Of a DNA stretch of 64,000 nt, positions 26,201 through 39,403 are shown piece by piece. The number at the start of each line of letters is the position of its first letter. Positions within the stretch are counted from its first letter, which is position 1. The notes beneath the pieces were generated by a model. That model had not been told where the DNA came from. It was given only the letters and a program-made list of their open reading frames with translations, and did not search any database. The DNA lies in assembly GCA_013397935.1 (NCBI GenBank), contig VZRN01000755.1, positions 294,209 through 358,208 on the forward strand, read 5' to 3'. The DNA comes from Dasyornis broadbenti. Taxonomy: Eukaryota; Chordata; Aves; Passeriformes; Dasyornithidae. Both the position numbers and the translations under genes were made by a program.

Positions 26201-29200
26201 AGAAAATGGAGGCACCCTAAGCACAAGTGGGTGCCCTACCCCTAAGCTGTAGTTCCTACTTTTGTAAGGTAAAAGTTGCACAAAGGAAACGAAGTGTTTT
26301 ATCTGAGAAGGAAAAGCACTAAAGGAAAAGATTCTTAATCCTAAAATCCAACAAATAATAGAAAAAAAGTAAAGAAAGTAGACAAAAGTATAAAAAGCAA
26401 TGCAGAAACAGAACACCAAAAATTAGCTACAACTTCGGCTGTTGTCACACCTAACTGGTGCTTACCAAACAACATTTTGCATGGAAAGTCCAATATAATT
26501 CAAAAAACCCCAAAAACCAGGGGAGGGAGGAAAAAGTAAATGCTCCTTATGGCAGTGGAGCAGCAAAGCAGACGGGCAGAAAGCATCTCAGAGAAGTCTT
26601 CAGCAGACCCAAACCCATCCCACCCTCAGCATTTAATAAAATGTGTGAATTTGAGCATTTTGACTCGAAACATAACCCAGAGGGAGCACGTAAGTAGAGG
26701 GTAAAACAGGAGTGGAACAACCACCATGTGTTGCTAATAAAATGATGAAAACAGCCCTTAAAACAACTGGCTGGCAGAACTGCTCTCAGTGTGTGTGGAA
26801 AAGAGCAATTTGAAGCACCAGACACCATCACTGTCAGAGTATCAAGCAAAAGGAGATTTCCTTGACAAGAGCTCCTGCAGAACCAGACTCATTGCACTCA
26901 CAGGCAGCATCACTTGTGATTTGGTCTTACATGGGCTGGAAAAGGAAATGGATACAAGAGAACTGGGCCTGGATTCAGACCAAGTAATTTATGCCAGATA
27001 ATACAGCTTTTTTACCCGCTCTCCTTGTGACTGTGGAGGGCTTTCTACACTCTCCATTCCCTCAGGAATTTTATTGAGCTGAAGAAATCTTTCAGGCTCT
27101 CATTTAAATATTCTCCACCCTCCTGTGAGAAGGATGACACTTATTGAATACAGGTCATGCAGGAAGGCAATAGGAAATTACCATTTCTACCAAGCAGTGT
27201 TTCAATAAATTGGGTTATCACCTGAACTGAAAAGGAGACAAAAATGAATTGATATAAGAACAGAAAAGCAATTGTTCTTAAGTGCTCTGTATGAACTTGT
27301 CAAGGTTCGCATTGTCTTCTAAGTCGCAAATGAGAATAAAAGGGCAACAAGACAGATTTCCTACAATGGGTGGTAATTTATAAAGTTTTCCATAGCAGCA
27401 CATCCTACTCGTGGTGCTTGGTGCCTCTCTCGTGCCTGCAATGCAATAAAGGCACTTTGTACCACAGCCACTGCAGATGAGCAAACTTTGTTCTTAGGGA
27501 GTTTGGCTAAGGCTTTAAAGTTTCCCAGTGGGTTGAATTTTATCTAAAACCCTAAATTTGTCTTCCTTCGAACAAATATAGTCTTGATCATACTTCCTAA
27601 AAACCAAAAAAAAAAGTAAAAAAAAAAAAAAGTATAAAATTAAATTATGTTATTTCATGCTTCTTTGATTAAACAGACTAATTTTAAACACCTCGTATGT
27701 TAAATTAATTATAATTATACAGGAAATGGGGCCTATGTTTGCTCTGGCTTGTAGCTCTACAACAGCTCAAATTCTGATCTTCTCCGCAGTTTGCTCTACT
27801 ACATTTAATCCACCAGTATTCCTGTTTGCTAACCTGGATCCAGGTCTCACTTCCCTGTACAAAGAGCTCGTGGGCTGATAAATTAAATAAGAAATACATC
27901 AGCTGCTATAGAACTGTTTAAAACAATTCAGTCACTTTTTCATTAAGAGTTTATCGAAAAGGAAAAAGAAATACAAAAAGTAAAGCGACAAAAATGAACA
28001 AATGATAAAATTAATTTTAAAAAATTGTGTCAATAGTGTCAACAAATAACTCATTAGTGGTCTAAAAAAACAGGGTAATGAAATAAGAGGGCTTCAAGAA
28101 GCTAAGATCCCTGTGGTTTTAACAGCAGAGTAAACCTAGCAAGAAAAACTGGTATTTCCACTCCATTTCCATGGATCTGTTGATCGACAGGGTCATAGAT
28201 AGAGCAAGCTGGTAAGATCATCAAAAAAGAGCTCCAGAACCACACCTGAGGGCACACTGTCAAAACAGCTCTTCCCTGCCAGGCTGCAGCCAGCCCATCT
28301 CTATCATTCTAAAAATGAACTTAATTAAGAAGAAAGGAAGAGTTTCATCTGAGCTAGATCTTCGATGGCAGCAGGGGATGATGTAGATCTCACATGTCAG
28401 CGTGGAGTGATGTATGCAGCACACATCCATAAAATGGATGCGTTTTCATAATCATCCTGGAAATTTAAAAAGTCCGGTGCCGCTACTGAGAATCCCGACA
28501 GCAGCATTCAAAGAGACCCAGGGTGATGTAGACAATTAATAACAAACTTGGACAAGCTGTGGTTCTAGATAGAATCAGAATCTCCCAAGAGCTTTTCCAG
28601 GATGACACTGTTCCATCCCAGCACTTGTGTTGGTTTCTCTGGCTGCAAGTTGGAGAAACGAGAGCCTGCAGTAAAGGCACGGCAGCAAAGGAGGAAGGAA
28701 AGGTTTATTTGTGCCTCTCTTTGCTCATCTTTACACTCTAAAAGCCACATGCTCTCTGTAAGGGATGTGTTTTTATGTGCCAGGGTGGCAGAGAAAGACA
28801 ACAAACACGGTAAAGAGAGAGAATTTGGTGACCTCCTGCAGGTCTAGTGTCAATCACAAACTGTCTCACGAGGAGAGGAACTAGAGGCTTTCACAGAGTT
28901 AACATGGGATTTTTTAAATTCACTCTTCATCTTCTGATGCGGTTACAGATTCCTAATTCTCTTTCTTCTACGCAAATGTCTCTGAATGCAGATCAGACAG
29001 ATATTTTGCTCTATGATCGTGGCTTTCATCACGTTAACACACTGAATCCACTCTCTTGGAAGGGATGGTGCCTTTACTTCAGGCAACCACTCAGATAAAC
29101 CACTGGGGTACAAAGCACAGACATTAAATGAAAGCATGAATTTTGTCTGTCCTATGTCAAAAAAGAAAGTAAGAAAAGGGACCAGGTCTACTGCAGATTG

Positions 29201-29265
29201 AAGCCAGCAAAACTAATAATTTAATTTCACTTTTTTTTTTTTAATTTCAGTGCACTCTGCCTTAC
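23211..29265 (-). other. SHANK2: SHANK2 intron between coding exons 1 and 2
   Basis: A 6055-base intron, phase 0 (QQT|KCIRF). AT-rich, with an A15 run at 25267-25281. No gene, RNA or clear transposon recognised. Confidence 0.9.
25267..25281. repeat. A15 homopolymer
   Basis: Run of 15 A following an aacaacaaa stretch. Confidence 0.93.
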
Positions 29266-29486
29266 CGTTTGCTGCAAGTCAGGTATGATAATTCGAATGA
29301 CTAAAGTGTTGCTCTGACTGTCTTCCATTCTGCTGCTTGGCTTTTCTGCAGTTGCTCTAATTGTGTCATAAATAGTTTCTTCTTTGGAGCTGTCTGATTC
29401 AGACTCAACAGAATAGTCAGAGAAGCTTTGCGCCATTTCATCTTCACTTGATGTTGGGCTACGAGGCATGTTCAAGTTTTTTTATC
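29266..29486 (-). CDS. SHANK2: SHANK2 coding exon 1 (start codon exon, residues 1-68)
   Basis: The acceptor is a long pyrimidine tract ending in ttggcag. Seventeen bases of 5'UTR follow, then ATG at 29469-29467. An in-frame TAA lies in that UTR five codons before the ATG, so this ATG is the first possible start in the frame, and it has A at -3. The leader begins MPRSPTSSEDEMAQSFSDYS, the SHANK2 long-isoform N-terminus as I recall it. It is rich in Ser, Asp and Glu (casein-kinase-like acidic serines) and contains the YDTIRATAEKP segment. The exon ends with IPDLQQT, the first strand of the SPN domain, at acg|gtaag (donor 29265-29264), phase 0. Residues 45-54 differ from the human form I remember, which is normal for a linker. 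Confidence 0.95.
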
Positions 29487-30540
29487 CTGCCAATACAAAG
29501 GAGAAAAAGAAAAAAAAAAAAAAGTTACAGTTCAAGTCTTCAAAATGAATCAGCTACCAGTTTTTCTTCTTGGAAATAACATGCATTTAACAAGGAAGTT
29601 TTATGGTTTATCCTGCTTTTATTTCTTTCTGTCAATTATGTGAGTAGGCAGAGTGTAAAAGAAATAAATCTGGCTACCAATTTACTACAGAAGAAGAAGG
29701 GCAGGAGAAGGAAAAAAGAGTAATAAAAAGGAAGATGACCTTTCTTCCTAGGCACACCCAAAGGATCCAGAAAAAACAGCATAATTACCCAGCACCATTG
29801 TAAACTGTACTTAGAGCCAGGTCCGACTTTGAAGCCTCCTCCTCGCAGTAAAAAGACATTTCAGGGAATGAATATGAGTGCTAAACTAACATCATCCTGT
29901 ACACCAAGAAACCGCACACGTGAGGCTTTAACGAAAGTCAGTGTTCCCAAAGAGCGGAACCAACCAAAAAATGGAATCCTACAGGGAGCCAGACCGACAC
30001 AGATGCTGCTCTGTGGTTTGTGGCTCACACGACATCCTTTCAATATCAACACCACCCAAATCTGTCCACTGTACACACTCAGAGTTTGGGAACAGTTTGA
30101 ATCTGTGATACAGATTAGGCTAAAATGAAAGTCGTGTTTATTCCAAACTAAAGACATTTGTAATCAGGGGTCTCACACTAAGAGCAGCAGAACATTTTTC
30201 CTTCTGGGTTTTTTCAGCTACAACAGCAAAAGAATTTTTCTTGTCCCATAAACTCGAAGTTGCTCCAGGATATGAAAATTATTATTCTACGGAAAAATGG
30301 AGAAAAATTTTACAGTGGAAAAAACCAAAAAGACCAACATAAACTTTGCAGTGTTTAGATATCATATAATTTTTCAGATTTAGGAGGCCAGAAAAACATA
30401 TTCTTCTTTTTTTTCTGTGAGAAATATTCTAAGACAACTCCTCTGCTTTTTAATGAAAAATTAAAAATTCAGGTAAAAGAAAAAATAAATATATAAATAT
30501 ATAAATACAAAAATCAAGCAAGCAATTCTACTGTCAGCTC

Positions 30541-30628
30541 ACATTTTAAAAGAGACATTAGTGCAAAAGTGAAGCACGGAAGGGTGAAGTGACTTGACCA
30601 AGGTCACTCATAAACCAGGTGACTGGAC
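30541..30628 (+). mobile_element. MIR-like CORE-SINE relic
   Basis: The core ggtgaagtgacttgaccaag, followed by gtcactcataaaccaggtga, follows the MIR consensus gtgacttgcccaaggtcacacagc...agtgg closely. These are ancient tRNA-derived SINEs shared by amniotes, usually only faint in bird genomes. Confidence 0.75.
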
Positions 30629-30730
30629 CGCGATATCCAAATATACTTTTTCTATAATGGTCTCTCAGCCAGATCAGCCCAAAGTAAATGCAGCAAGGAG
30701 CAAAAATACATCTTTCAGCGCTGTGTCTGA

Positions 30731-30760
30731 CAATTTAGTTTAAGCCAATTTAGTTTAAGC
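30731..30760. repeat. 15-bp perfect tandem duplication
   Basis: caatttagtttaagc occurs twice with no gap. Confidence 0.96.
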
Positions 30761-33260
30761 CCTTCCCTCTTCACTGCCTGCTCACTGTCCCAGCAGTGAC
30801 TCCAGAGCAGGGACCAAGGGCTGCCACTGCCATTCCCCATTTGCAGGTGCCCATAAGGGCAGTGGTGAGTCAGGCCTGGGGCTGGAGGTCAAGGACAAGC
30901 GCTCCCAAAGCACATCCCCACATCATCAAGCCTTATTGTTGCTTCTGATGAAGGATAATTCCAGTGTTATTACCCTCAGCTATAATTGCTAATGAAGACA
31001 AAACCAGCGCATTCAGAAATCTGAAAGTGAGCCAGTTCACAGCAGCTTAATGCAAGGCTCTATTTACAAAGGAAAACTCTGCAGGGAGTATTTCATTTTT
31101 TTGCTGCTTCACTGGGCTGTAGATTAATGCTGCTCTGCAAAGCACCTTAAGTCAATAAAAAGCATAAACATTTCTATGGTTTCTCTGTTTATCCGCCACT
31201 GCTAAAGCACGTGAACCCAAAAAGCAGCAGGGCAATACACAGTATTTAAGGGCATGAGAGGTACAGGCCAGGGAGTGTGAGCAAAAAGACATAAAGCCCA
31301 TCAATCACGTGGTTGGTCTGTCCCTAAAGCCATCTGAGAGTGCGACACATTCCAGGGCAATGGATTCCTGTAAATTGCAGTTGTACAGCAGCCAAATAAA
31401 GAGCTGAGTTGGGGGGGGAAATAACATCCCCAGGTTTTGGCAAGCGGATTTTCACGCACAAACTACCCTGGAATATCTCATCCTAGAAGAAGAAAGGGAA
31501 ATCTCCAGCTGAAGAACCAACTCCCAGGAATCAAGCCCTTAAGTTTAATAAACAGTGGGACAAGGAGCTCCTTGGAGACTCATTAACAAGGCACAAGGCA
31601 TCTCATCTTCTGCAATACATATTAAAATAAAATAATGCACAAGTAAGCATGGAAAGGATCATGAAAGTCTGTATCCACAGCGGCAAAAAGAACAGGATAT
31701 GGGCCCCAGCAGCACCGTGGAGAAGCAGATCATTCTAACACCATTTTTTACACAAGACTATTGTAATACTGGAGAAGCTCTCAATCTGTTTGGCTCAAGT
31801 TGTGAGGAGATGGAAGATTCCACCATTTGTTAACCAGAGAGACTGGCTACCACACCTCCCACAGGGAAGGTGTTATCTTGTAGGAACGATCTCGTTATCT
31901 TGTTTCACTTTTGTCCCCAAGGATATTTCAAAGATTTTTCCACAACCAAACCTATTACATCAGGAAAATAAGGCAGGTTGCCTGGATTAATAATTAATAT
32001 TTGTATAAGCAATGAAAATGTTGCATCCCAGGTTCCTAATTCCTTGCTGGCAATTCATTGCTCCAGCACAGCTGAAATATAGATTAGGTTTATCTGACAC
32101 GATCGCCTGCAATGCCTTTTCTCCTTTTCTTAAAAAGATCATAGGATCCCTACAGTCAAACTGATTGCGTTTTGTTTGTGGCTGCTTTTGGTGCAGAGAA
32201 GGGCTGAGTGCTGACAAGCTTCTCTGTAAATGAATACAAACAGGTGTCAAATCATCTTGGGAGTAAACACACAATGAAAAGTGTCGCCCCAACAGGGTCT
32301 GCTCCACTTCGTGTCCTCTGCCCGCATTTCTCAACTCCTGGACGCTGAGTGTGTCCCAGCTCCAGGCACTGTCCTGCCCTGCCCTCTGCACATCCCCTAA
32401 CCAAAGCAAGTTTGAGCTGCAGCTGGTTAAACACCCCTTTTGACACAGGAGTGCCACAAAAAAAGCTGCAAGATGAAAGCTGGAAGGACGGCTGCATGCT
32501 CCCCTTATTACTGGGCTTTTCCCTCAGCACCTTGCCCTTTAACTTGGCCGGGATGTTCACCCATCACCGGGGCCACTGCCAGGTGATGCTGCTCAGATGA
32601 AATGAGCTGAGCTCACGACGCTGCTTTCCTCTTACAGATGTTATTTTTAGATTTGTATTTTCTCTGTCCAGCCCACAGCTTTCACAAAATCTGCAGGAAT
32701 TTCTTATTCTGCCATTTGCTGCCGCCACAACATCGAGGAGAGTTTAAAACAGTCTAAACCATGACCATCAAACTGCCTTTTTCTCTAGAAGATAATAATA
32801 GTTAAAAAATAACTTAAAAGAACATTGTAAAAGGCTGGAATTAAACAACGCACATATTATCAAAAGGGAAAAAATTCAACTCCCAGAGCTCACTCTGTGG
32901 GTGAAAGGTGTGCTCCAGTGAGTGCAGGCAGACACAGCAGGGGAAAAAAACCAAGAGCAGAAACAGATCAAACCATTTTTTGGAGTCTTAAGGTTGTTAA
33001 ACATCATACAAAATGAAATTACTGAATATATATGTTTACATTCATTTGTAAGTATCTTCAATATTATAAACTTGACGTGAAAGGGTTTAAAATCTCGATA
33101 GGGAGACACACTGGACAGGGGATCCTCACTGAACACCCACGTAGTGCCAGACAAACCCACTACAAAAATCATGTTTTAAAATCTTCACCTTAATTATGGC
33201 TCTGCGTGATTGTTGTTGACCCTGCAAAGTAACAAACCCTCCTGGTCTTGTTTCTCCCTA

Positions 33261-33360
33261 AAACACATCTGAGACGCAAGCACGGAGCGCCTCGTCCAAG
33301 GCCACCAAGGCCAGGTCTCAGAGCAAGGTTTCGAATTCAGGAGTCACTGGCTCCCCGTCA
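33261..33360 (+). mobile_element. MIR-like CORE-SINE relic (3' part)
   Basis: The segment ctcgtccaaggccaccaagg, then ggtctcagagcaaggtttcg, then aattcaggagtcactggctc parallels the MIR pattern of gcccaaggtcac, cagagccaggattcgaa and the caggtctgactcc end. It is diverged but the blocks are in the right order. Confidence 0.6.
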
Positions 33361-34970
33361 AGATAAGAACAATCTATTTTTATATAAACACTCATTTATC
33401 TGCACAATAGCAGCCCTGTTGCCTGCAGGGAGAAGCCCTCACTGCTGTTGCCAGGCCAGTTAAAAACCTACCTGTGGGAATATCTGGGATACAGAGTGGG
33501 CATTGTCATGGGCTGAGGAATGCCGTGAGCCAGACTGTGAGAAAAGTTTGCTGGGAGAGGAGCAGCCACTGCTAGAAAGAGTTATTTAATGATTAACTCT
33601 GAAGGAAAACTATTCAGCAAAGGGATTTCTGTGTAAAACCTTGCAACACTTGGATTCTGTGGCTTTATTCAGGATTATAAATATCAACTCAAGAACCAGC
33701 TCGACGAGTTAGTAAATTAAAATGCTGGAGAAGACCAAGCATTTTCTTTTCTAATTACAGCGATATTAAAACAAAAATGCATTTCAGACAGAGCTGAAGG
33801 TGGGGGGGTTCAGTCCCAGCACAGCATGCAGTTCACACCTCCCCATGGTTGGGCAGAAAAGGCTGTGCAGAGGAAAATTTGAATTGAAGACCAGCTCCAG
33901 AGGGCAATTCGCAATTTGATGGGTTCAATCTCCCTCCGCACTCCAAGTTTAAAGCTGGCAATAACCAGTACTGCCTCCCAAAAAACAACCCCACCCTCCC
34001 TCTCACCGCTGAGCACTCCACTCTTGCCCCCAGCCTGCTTTAGCACGAACAGTGAAGCAGAGCAAAGCAGTGATCCAGGTCAAACTCCAGCTTTCTTTTT
34101 TTTTTTTTTGTCTGGGAGGTTGGTTTCAACATCCATCACGCCTCTGAACTGGATCACTACGCAAATGTTTGCAGAAGCAGTAGGAGAAAGATGGCACAGG
34201 GCCAGAAGTGAACTGCCAGGGCATGAAAAGGGCAGAAGCACTTCATCCAAAGGCAGCATTAATGTTTGCCAGCACCAAGTGGATCTGAGACACCACTGAA
34301 ATGAGATCTCCATAAACCGCGCCATCTGATGAGCCCTGATGGAAATGGTATGAGTACCCAAATTCCACAGCTCCACCCCACGGACACAAAAGTCAGCCAG
34401 GCAAAGGCAAAACCTAAAAGAAAACATCTACAAGAAGAAAAGCAGAGCATGCACAAGGCGTGCTAAACAATCCACAGCAAAGCCTCAGGGGAGACAAGGC
34501 ACTACCCCTGTTCTCCCAGCTCCACCAGACAGGGACAACAACTTCCCTGGTTACACTTTTATTCCCCATTCAGCAGTCCCTCACTTCAATTCACTTTGGT
34601 TACATTGTCTGGTAATGTATTTTTGATCTTTCTGTTAAATAACTGGAACACCCAGATAAATATTTTAGAAGAGGAGTGCTGACACAAGTGCTACAGTACC
34701 AGAATGACAAGCAAAATTCCTCCTGTGCTTTTCTCTGAAGCTGCTGTTTCTCAGTGTGGCATCTCGTGCTTCCAAGCTGAATTATTGATTGGAAATCAAT
34801 ACTCAAAGTCAATGGTCATGTCCATTTGTTCTCACCAGCACCACCAGGAGATTGTTTTTACTGCTCTGTTAAGAGCAGATTTATGCAGTCCTTGATTTCT
34901 TTGCTGGCTGACCTGCACAGATGCCAAACTCTTTTGCAAAAGGGCTCAAGAGTAAGACTTCACCCCACCC

Positions 34971-35005
34971 TTTTTTTTTGGGGGGGGGGGGGTTTGTTTT
35001 TTTTT
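34971..35005. repeat. T9-G13-T homopolymer block
   Basis: Nine T, then thirteen G (34980-34992), then tttg and a further T9 run. Confidence 0.95.
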
Positions 35006-36224
35006 AAATAAAGAAGAAAATTGTGTGAAGAAATTGCTGCCTCTTATTTCTGAGTTCTCTTGTTTGTGTATATTTGTACAGACCTGCCAAGAGACTAAGC
35101 CCCATTAACTTTTGGTATTCAGAGTCTCGAATGCCAACATCATGTGATCAAAGCGGGTCTGTACAAAGGTAATTTTTTCTATTTTAGTATTTTTAAATAC
35201 AAGCACTTCACCACTATCACTGCTGCACACACACAAAATTATCACAAGAAGCCTATTTCTGCAAATCCAGAGTGGCCGTTTAAGTTTCTTTCGTTACCAA
35301 GCAGCTCTGGATGCTAAATTTCTCCTTTGTTCTCTGTCTCTTCTACTTAGCATTTTATTTTCCTTGTAAACTATTCAGCTGGTCATGGCATCCCCATGGA
35401 AAGGCTGAAGTTCAGCCAGGCAGATGTAAAGAGACGTTTTGGGGAAGGATAGGTAAAAAGACTACAGGAGACGAGCAACTTATTGTACTGAATGAGGAAG
35501 GCTGGAAGACAGGCAGAGAAGCAGATGTAGAAAAAGCTTTTGAATGTCTGAAGTAGAATTTTGATGTGAAAAACATTTGTAGTAGGATTTCAACACGAAA
35601 AAACAGAATCTGCTGGTAGGAAGAGGAACCAGGTGTAAAGATTTAGCACAGGGTGGAGCAGTAACATTGGTTAAAACAGTTAAAAATGTAAGAAAAATGA
35701 CTGAAACATATTAATAGGGGAAACGTAGCAAGTATTTACAAATGTTAACCAGCACAGGGAAGTATACAACAAAGGCCAACTCCCAGTGGCAATAAAAGTT
35801 CTTAAGTGGCTTCTTTTAAGCCCCTGCAAGGTTTCCAGTGCAATTCTGGCTGACCTTTATTTAAAGGTCCTTCTTCCAGACAAGGAATTACGTCCAGCCC
35901 CGAGAGCCCCACAGCAGGCACCTTCCAGGCTCTGCTCATTTCTAGAGCTGCTTGTAGCACGGCCTCAGTTTTCACATTTATTAGAACTCCTGCTTTCCAA
36001 CAGATAGACAACAACACTCCTGAGTCATGATTTAAGTACTTCTTGCAGTGGAAATCACAGTTTACTTATGGCAAAATAATAATCACTTGGAGGTATTAAG
36101 TAAGAGATTGGATCCTTACAGGAATTGCACGCACTTAATTGTAAAAGCAACATTCCACTTGAAAATGCATGTGTTTAGGATGTCTTGATCCAGAATGCTA
36201 AACCACTTTAAACACATGACAAAC

Positions 36225-36239
36225 AAAAAAAAAAAAAAA
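36225..36239. repeat. A15 homopolymer
   Basis: Run of 15 A. Confidence 0.93.
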
Positions 36240-37470
36240 CCAAAAAGAACCCCTAAGTAAGTAGCAGCTAAATAACTAATTCAAATAGGGTGGAAAACAA
36301 CAAAACTTTTAAAGAAATGCATATTGCCCCAGATCCCCAAGCTGACGTGCATCCCAAATCCAAGGTGTATCTTCTTGGACTCAATATTGTATTCATGAGC
36401 AAAGCAACAGCCAAGGGATGAAAAGCCAACATGGCACACTGAAAAGTTTATCCAGGTTAATCCAGTTCTGGATCCAGAAATTTCTTCATAACATGACAGC
36501 TTTTATATTAAATATGACGAAGAAATCCTTTACTGTGAAGGTGGTGATTGCGGTGGATGCCCCATCCCTGGGAGTTTTCTATGGCAAAATATGCTGCAGA
36601 TGCACTGACTGGAAGAAAAAAATTCCCCTTAAGTTATCAAACCAAGAATGCTCCAACAATGTGAGTAGTTATGGCATGTTCTTGAAGCAATACTGAAGTT
36701 TTACACCACTTCAATTTTTAAAAGTCACTGTTGATTTATAAAAAGATGGAGGAAATGGTCATTTTGACATCCCCACCAAACTTCCTCACCAAACAGAAGC
36801 ATGCAGGGCAAACCATTTTATCTTCCAGCCTTTCTGCTTCCAGCCTCTGCTTGCACTTAGCTACGTAAATATCAAGAAGATTATGGTACATTGGAAGGAA
36901 AAGGACATAAGAGACTTTAAAAAGATTTACAACAGCAGTCTGAAAAAAAATCAAAGCTTGTTGAACATATTTACCTCAGTTTCACGTCCCTGATGGACGA
37001 AGCAGCTTTGTTGCTTGTTAATTTGCATTTTATGCTTATCAACCTTTTTCCTCTTTACCCCTACAACGTTTTTTTTCTGACAATTCAAATACAAACAGAA
37101 TTAAATGTTAACAGAGAAGCACTGCTGGTGTCTTATGATGTAGATTAGATCAAGCCCTGAGAGCAGACAAAGCAGATTCCCTCTCCTCCTTACACACAGG
37201 TTAGCATTTCGAGTTTGCTATGAAGTTTAACCTGAATTTTCTTCAGATGTGATCCTGGTGGGGGCTACAATGTCATTTAATTTGTTGTGTTGACAGAAAT
37301 AGCCTCATTGTTTGCTTTGGTTTAATGAATGGAACAACGTGCCAGTTACAAATAAGCAAAGTTTCAAACTGATGCTCTGTTTTTCTTATAAAAGGACGAG
37401 TTATCTTTGGTGAAGTGCAGGTAGAAAAGATAAAATCAATTACCCTTTCTCCTTGTGTACATCGGGATTT

Positions 37471-37487
37471 TTGTTGTTGTTGTTGTT
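37471..37487. repeat. (TTG)5 microsatellite
   Basis: Five TTG units. Confidence 0.95.
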
Positions 37488-38065
37488 TAGTTCCAACAAA
37501 TTCCTTTCTATTTCAACTCAGCACGAAACACCCCCTGAGGGCTGCAGAGGACACCGAGCGTCTTCAGGTGGGATTTGGGGGCACAGAGCTCAGACTCTCC
37601 AGGTCTGCAATTCTGGGCCAGTGCTGGGAGGCTTTACCTGAAAAACTTCATTTCTTTCCTGAATCCAGGGGGAAGCAACAAACAAATGGTGACCCAGAAA
37701 GGATGGAGGAGAAGCAGGGCAGGTGAGCAGCCCTTGGTTTCACCAAACTCCAGTGCAAGCACAGCCGCGTGCCTTGTCCTCACTATCGCTCTGCCCATCT
37801 GTGTGTGTCTGCAGCTTCCCGAGGACAGATGGTCTCCAGGCTTCTCCTAATTGCAGAAAAGCTTCCCTGACTTTTTGTTTTCAGAGGTAATTTTGAAAAA
37901 GGAACTCTGCTGACCTTACCTGCATCTTCCCCAGCTATTTTCCAAGCCGAGGTAGGCATATCTTGGGCTTTAATTTACACTCCAGCCTGTGCTCGTGGCA
38001 TGGCCGAGGACGTTCTTTAGGATTCGGTAGGTGAATGATGGTGAGGACAGACTGGGGGATGATAT

Positions 38066-38125
38066 TTGAAAGCTTAGAAGGGTTAAGTGATCTGCCAAAC
38101 TGACCCAGGCAGCACAGTGACTCTG
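38066..38125 (+). mobile_element. Possible MIR-like relic
   Basis: gaagggttaagtgatctgcc, then aaactgacccaggcagcaca, resembles the MIR core ggttaagtgacttgcccaaggtcacacagc. It is short, so the call is weak. Confidence 0.4.
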
Positions 38126-38694
38126 TAGAATCACTGAAAAATAAATTACTTTCTTGACCTTTTAGATTTTCTTATTCAATTCATTATGTGGATAAGAAAC
38201 TCACTTTTACCAAATCATAGCCAGGCAAAATTTAGGCAATCAAGACAATAAAACTGATTAAAAGAGCAAATTTCCTCACTGACTACCAAGGTTTAATTAC
38301 TACCTTCAATAAACAGCTCGAGAAATAAAATATCACTTCTTAGGCAAGAAGAAAACAGAATGAGATCCATGTTTGTGACCATTAGGCAAAAGAAGGGATG
38401 CAAAAAATAGAAAGAATGTTATTGTGTGGAAATACAGATTCATAAACTCTTCCAGCTTTTTCTACTTACATGCCAGGTTTAGTTAAAATGTAATATTAAA
38501 AATAAATAGCATGCTAAATCACCCTTGGTAACAGCTCACAATGCTTTCAATTTGAAGACAGTTTAGAATAGGAACACGGCTGTTTTTCTGAAGTGTCCCT
38601 CTCTCAATGCAGAATCGGGATAAAATCAGTTTCCATGAACACAACGACCTGGATTCTCTGCTGTGCCTTGGATTCAGAGAACCAGCAACTCCTT

Positions 38695-38945
38695 TGGGTC
38701 ACAGGGGTCCCTGGGGGTCCTTACTTCAACCTCCTGCTCAGAGCCGGCCCAGCAATGAGAGAGCTTGGGCTGCTCATGCTTTTATCCAGGCCTGCCTTGA
38801 AAACCTTCCTGAAGCCAGCTCTTTTCCAGGTTCACCTCAGCCTCTCCTTGCAGTACAAGTTCTCCAGTCCCCTTTTTCTTGGTGGCTCCAGTTTGTCCCT
38901 ATCTTTGCTGTGCTGTGGTGGGTCCAAAACCGGACACAATGTGTA
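38695..38945 (-). mobile_element. Old CR1 LINE fragment, internal part
   Basis: Read on the plus strand it resembles reverse-complement CR1: cctcctgctcagagc, then ttttatccaggcctgccttg, then ggtgggtccaaaaccggaca. It is well diverged, so the boundaries are approximate. Its orientation is opposite to the CR1 copy at 40.6 kb. Confidence 0.6.
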
Positions 38946-39096
38946 AGATGTGCTCCGCAGAGTGTCAGGTCACAGCTGGAATCATAACCTTTCTCCATCT
39001 GGTGGCTGTGCAACTCAAGTTTATAATGGAGACTCAGGCCAATTTCAGCATCACCAAAACTTCTGGATTCATTTATAGCCCTTGCAGTGATTTCTT

Positions 39097-39403
39097 TATG
39101 AAAATTCAGCCAATATGCCGGAATGGTCACTCTCCGTGGGTGACTGAAAAACCAAGGGGAGAAGTTTGGGTTTATTAAGAACTGCAGAAAACTTTTGAGA
39201 TGAGGCAGCAAGTGATGGCAAGTGTGAAAAAAAACCCAAAACCAGCTGTGAGGGAGACTAAAAATCCACGGAAGAACATTAAGCAGACATAAAACCTAAC
39301 CGCAAATCTCTTTGTAATGCTTCTTTTCTTTAAAAGTGTGAAAAAAAAATTATTTGTAATTTTCTGTTAATGCTGAAAAGGGCTTTTCTCATGCTGGCTT
39401 TGC
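39097..39403 (+). repeat. Left arm of a large inverted repeat
   Basis: About 307 bases that match the reverse complement of 40226-40536 at roughly 88-90% by eye. They include an identical stretch of more than 60 bases around the ttattaagaactgcagaaaa segment. See the right arm. Confidence 0.93.

Larger units (their letters stand above)
1..29486 (-). other. SHANK2: SHANK2 gene, 5' coding part (partial gene model)
   Basis: SHANK2 encodes a master scaffold of the excitatory postsynaptic density. It links glutamate receptor complexes, through SAPAP/GKAP and Homer, to the actin cytoskeleton, and an epithelial form sits at apical membranes. The eight exons seen here join into 368 codons without a stop (204+204+72+109+152+168+117+78 = 1104 bp). 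Residues 1-55 are an acidic, serine-rich leader, about 56-150 the SPN domain (ubiquitin-like, binds Rap/Ras GTPases in this family), and about 195-368 ankyrin repeats (known partners include Sharpin and alpha-fodrin). The leader and the SPN sequence match SHANK2 rather than SHANK1 or SHANK3 as I remember them. The long human protein is about 1,850 residues, so roughly 80% is missing, presumably beyond position 1. The gene's 5' end is probably at the CpG island near 60 kb. Confidence 0.93.

Noticed and set aside
31706..31726. RE1/NRSF-like site (cagcagcaccgtggagaagc)
   Set aside because: The left half fits but the right half lacks the expected ggacagcgcc. Too weak to list.
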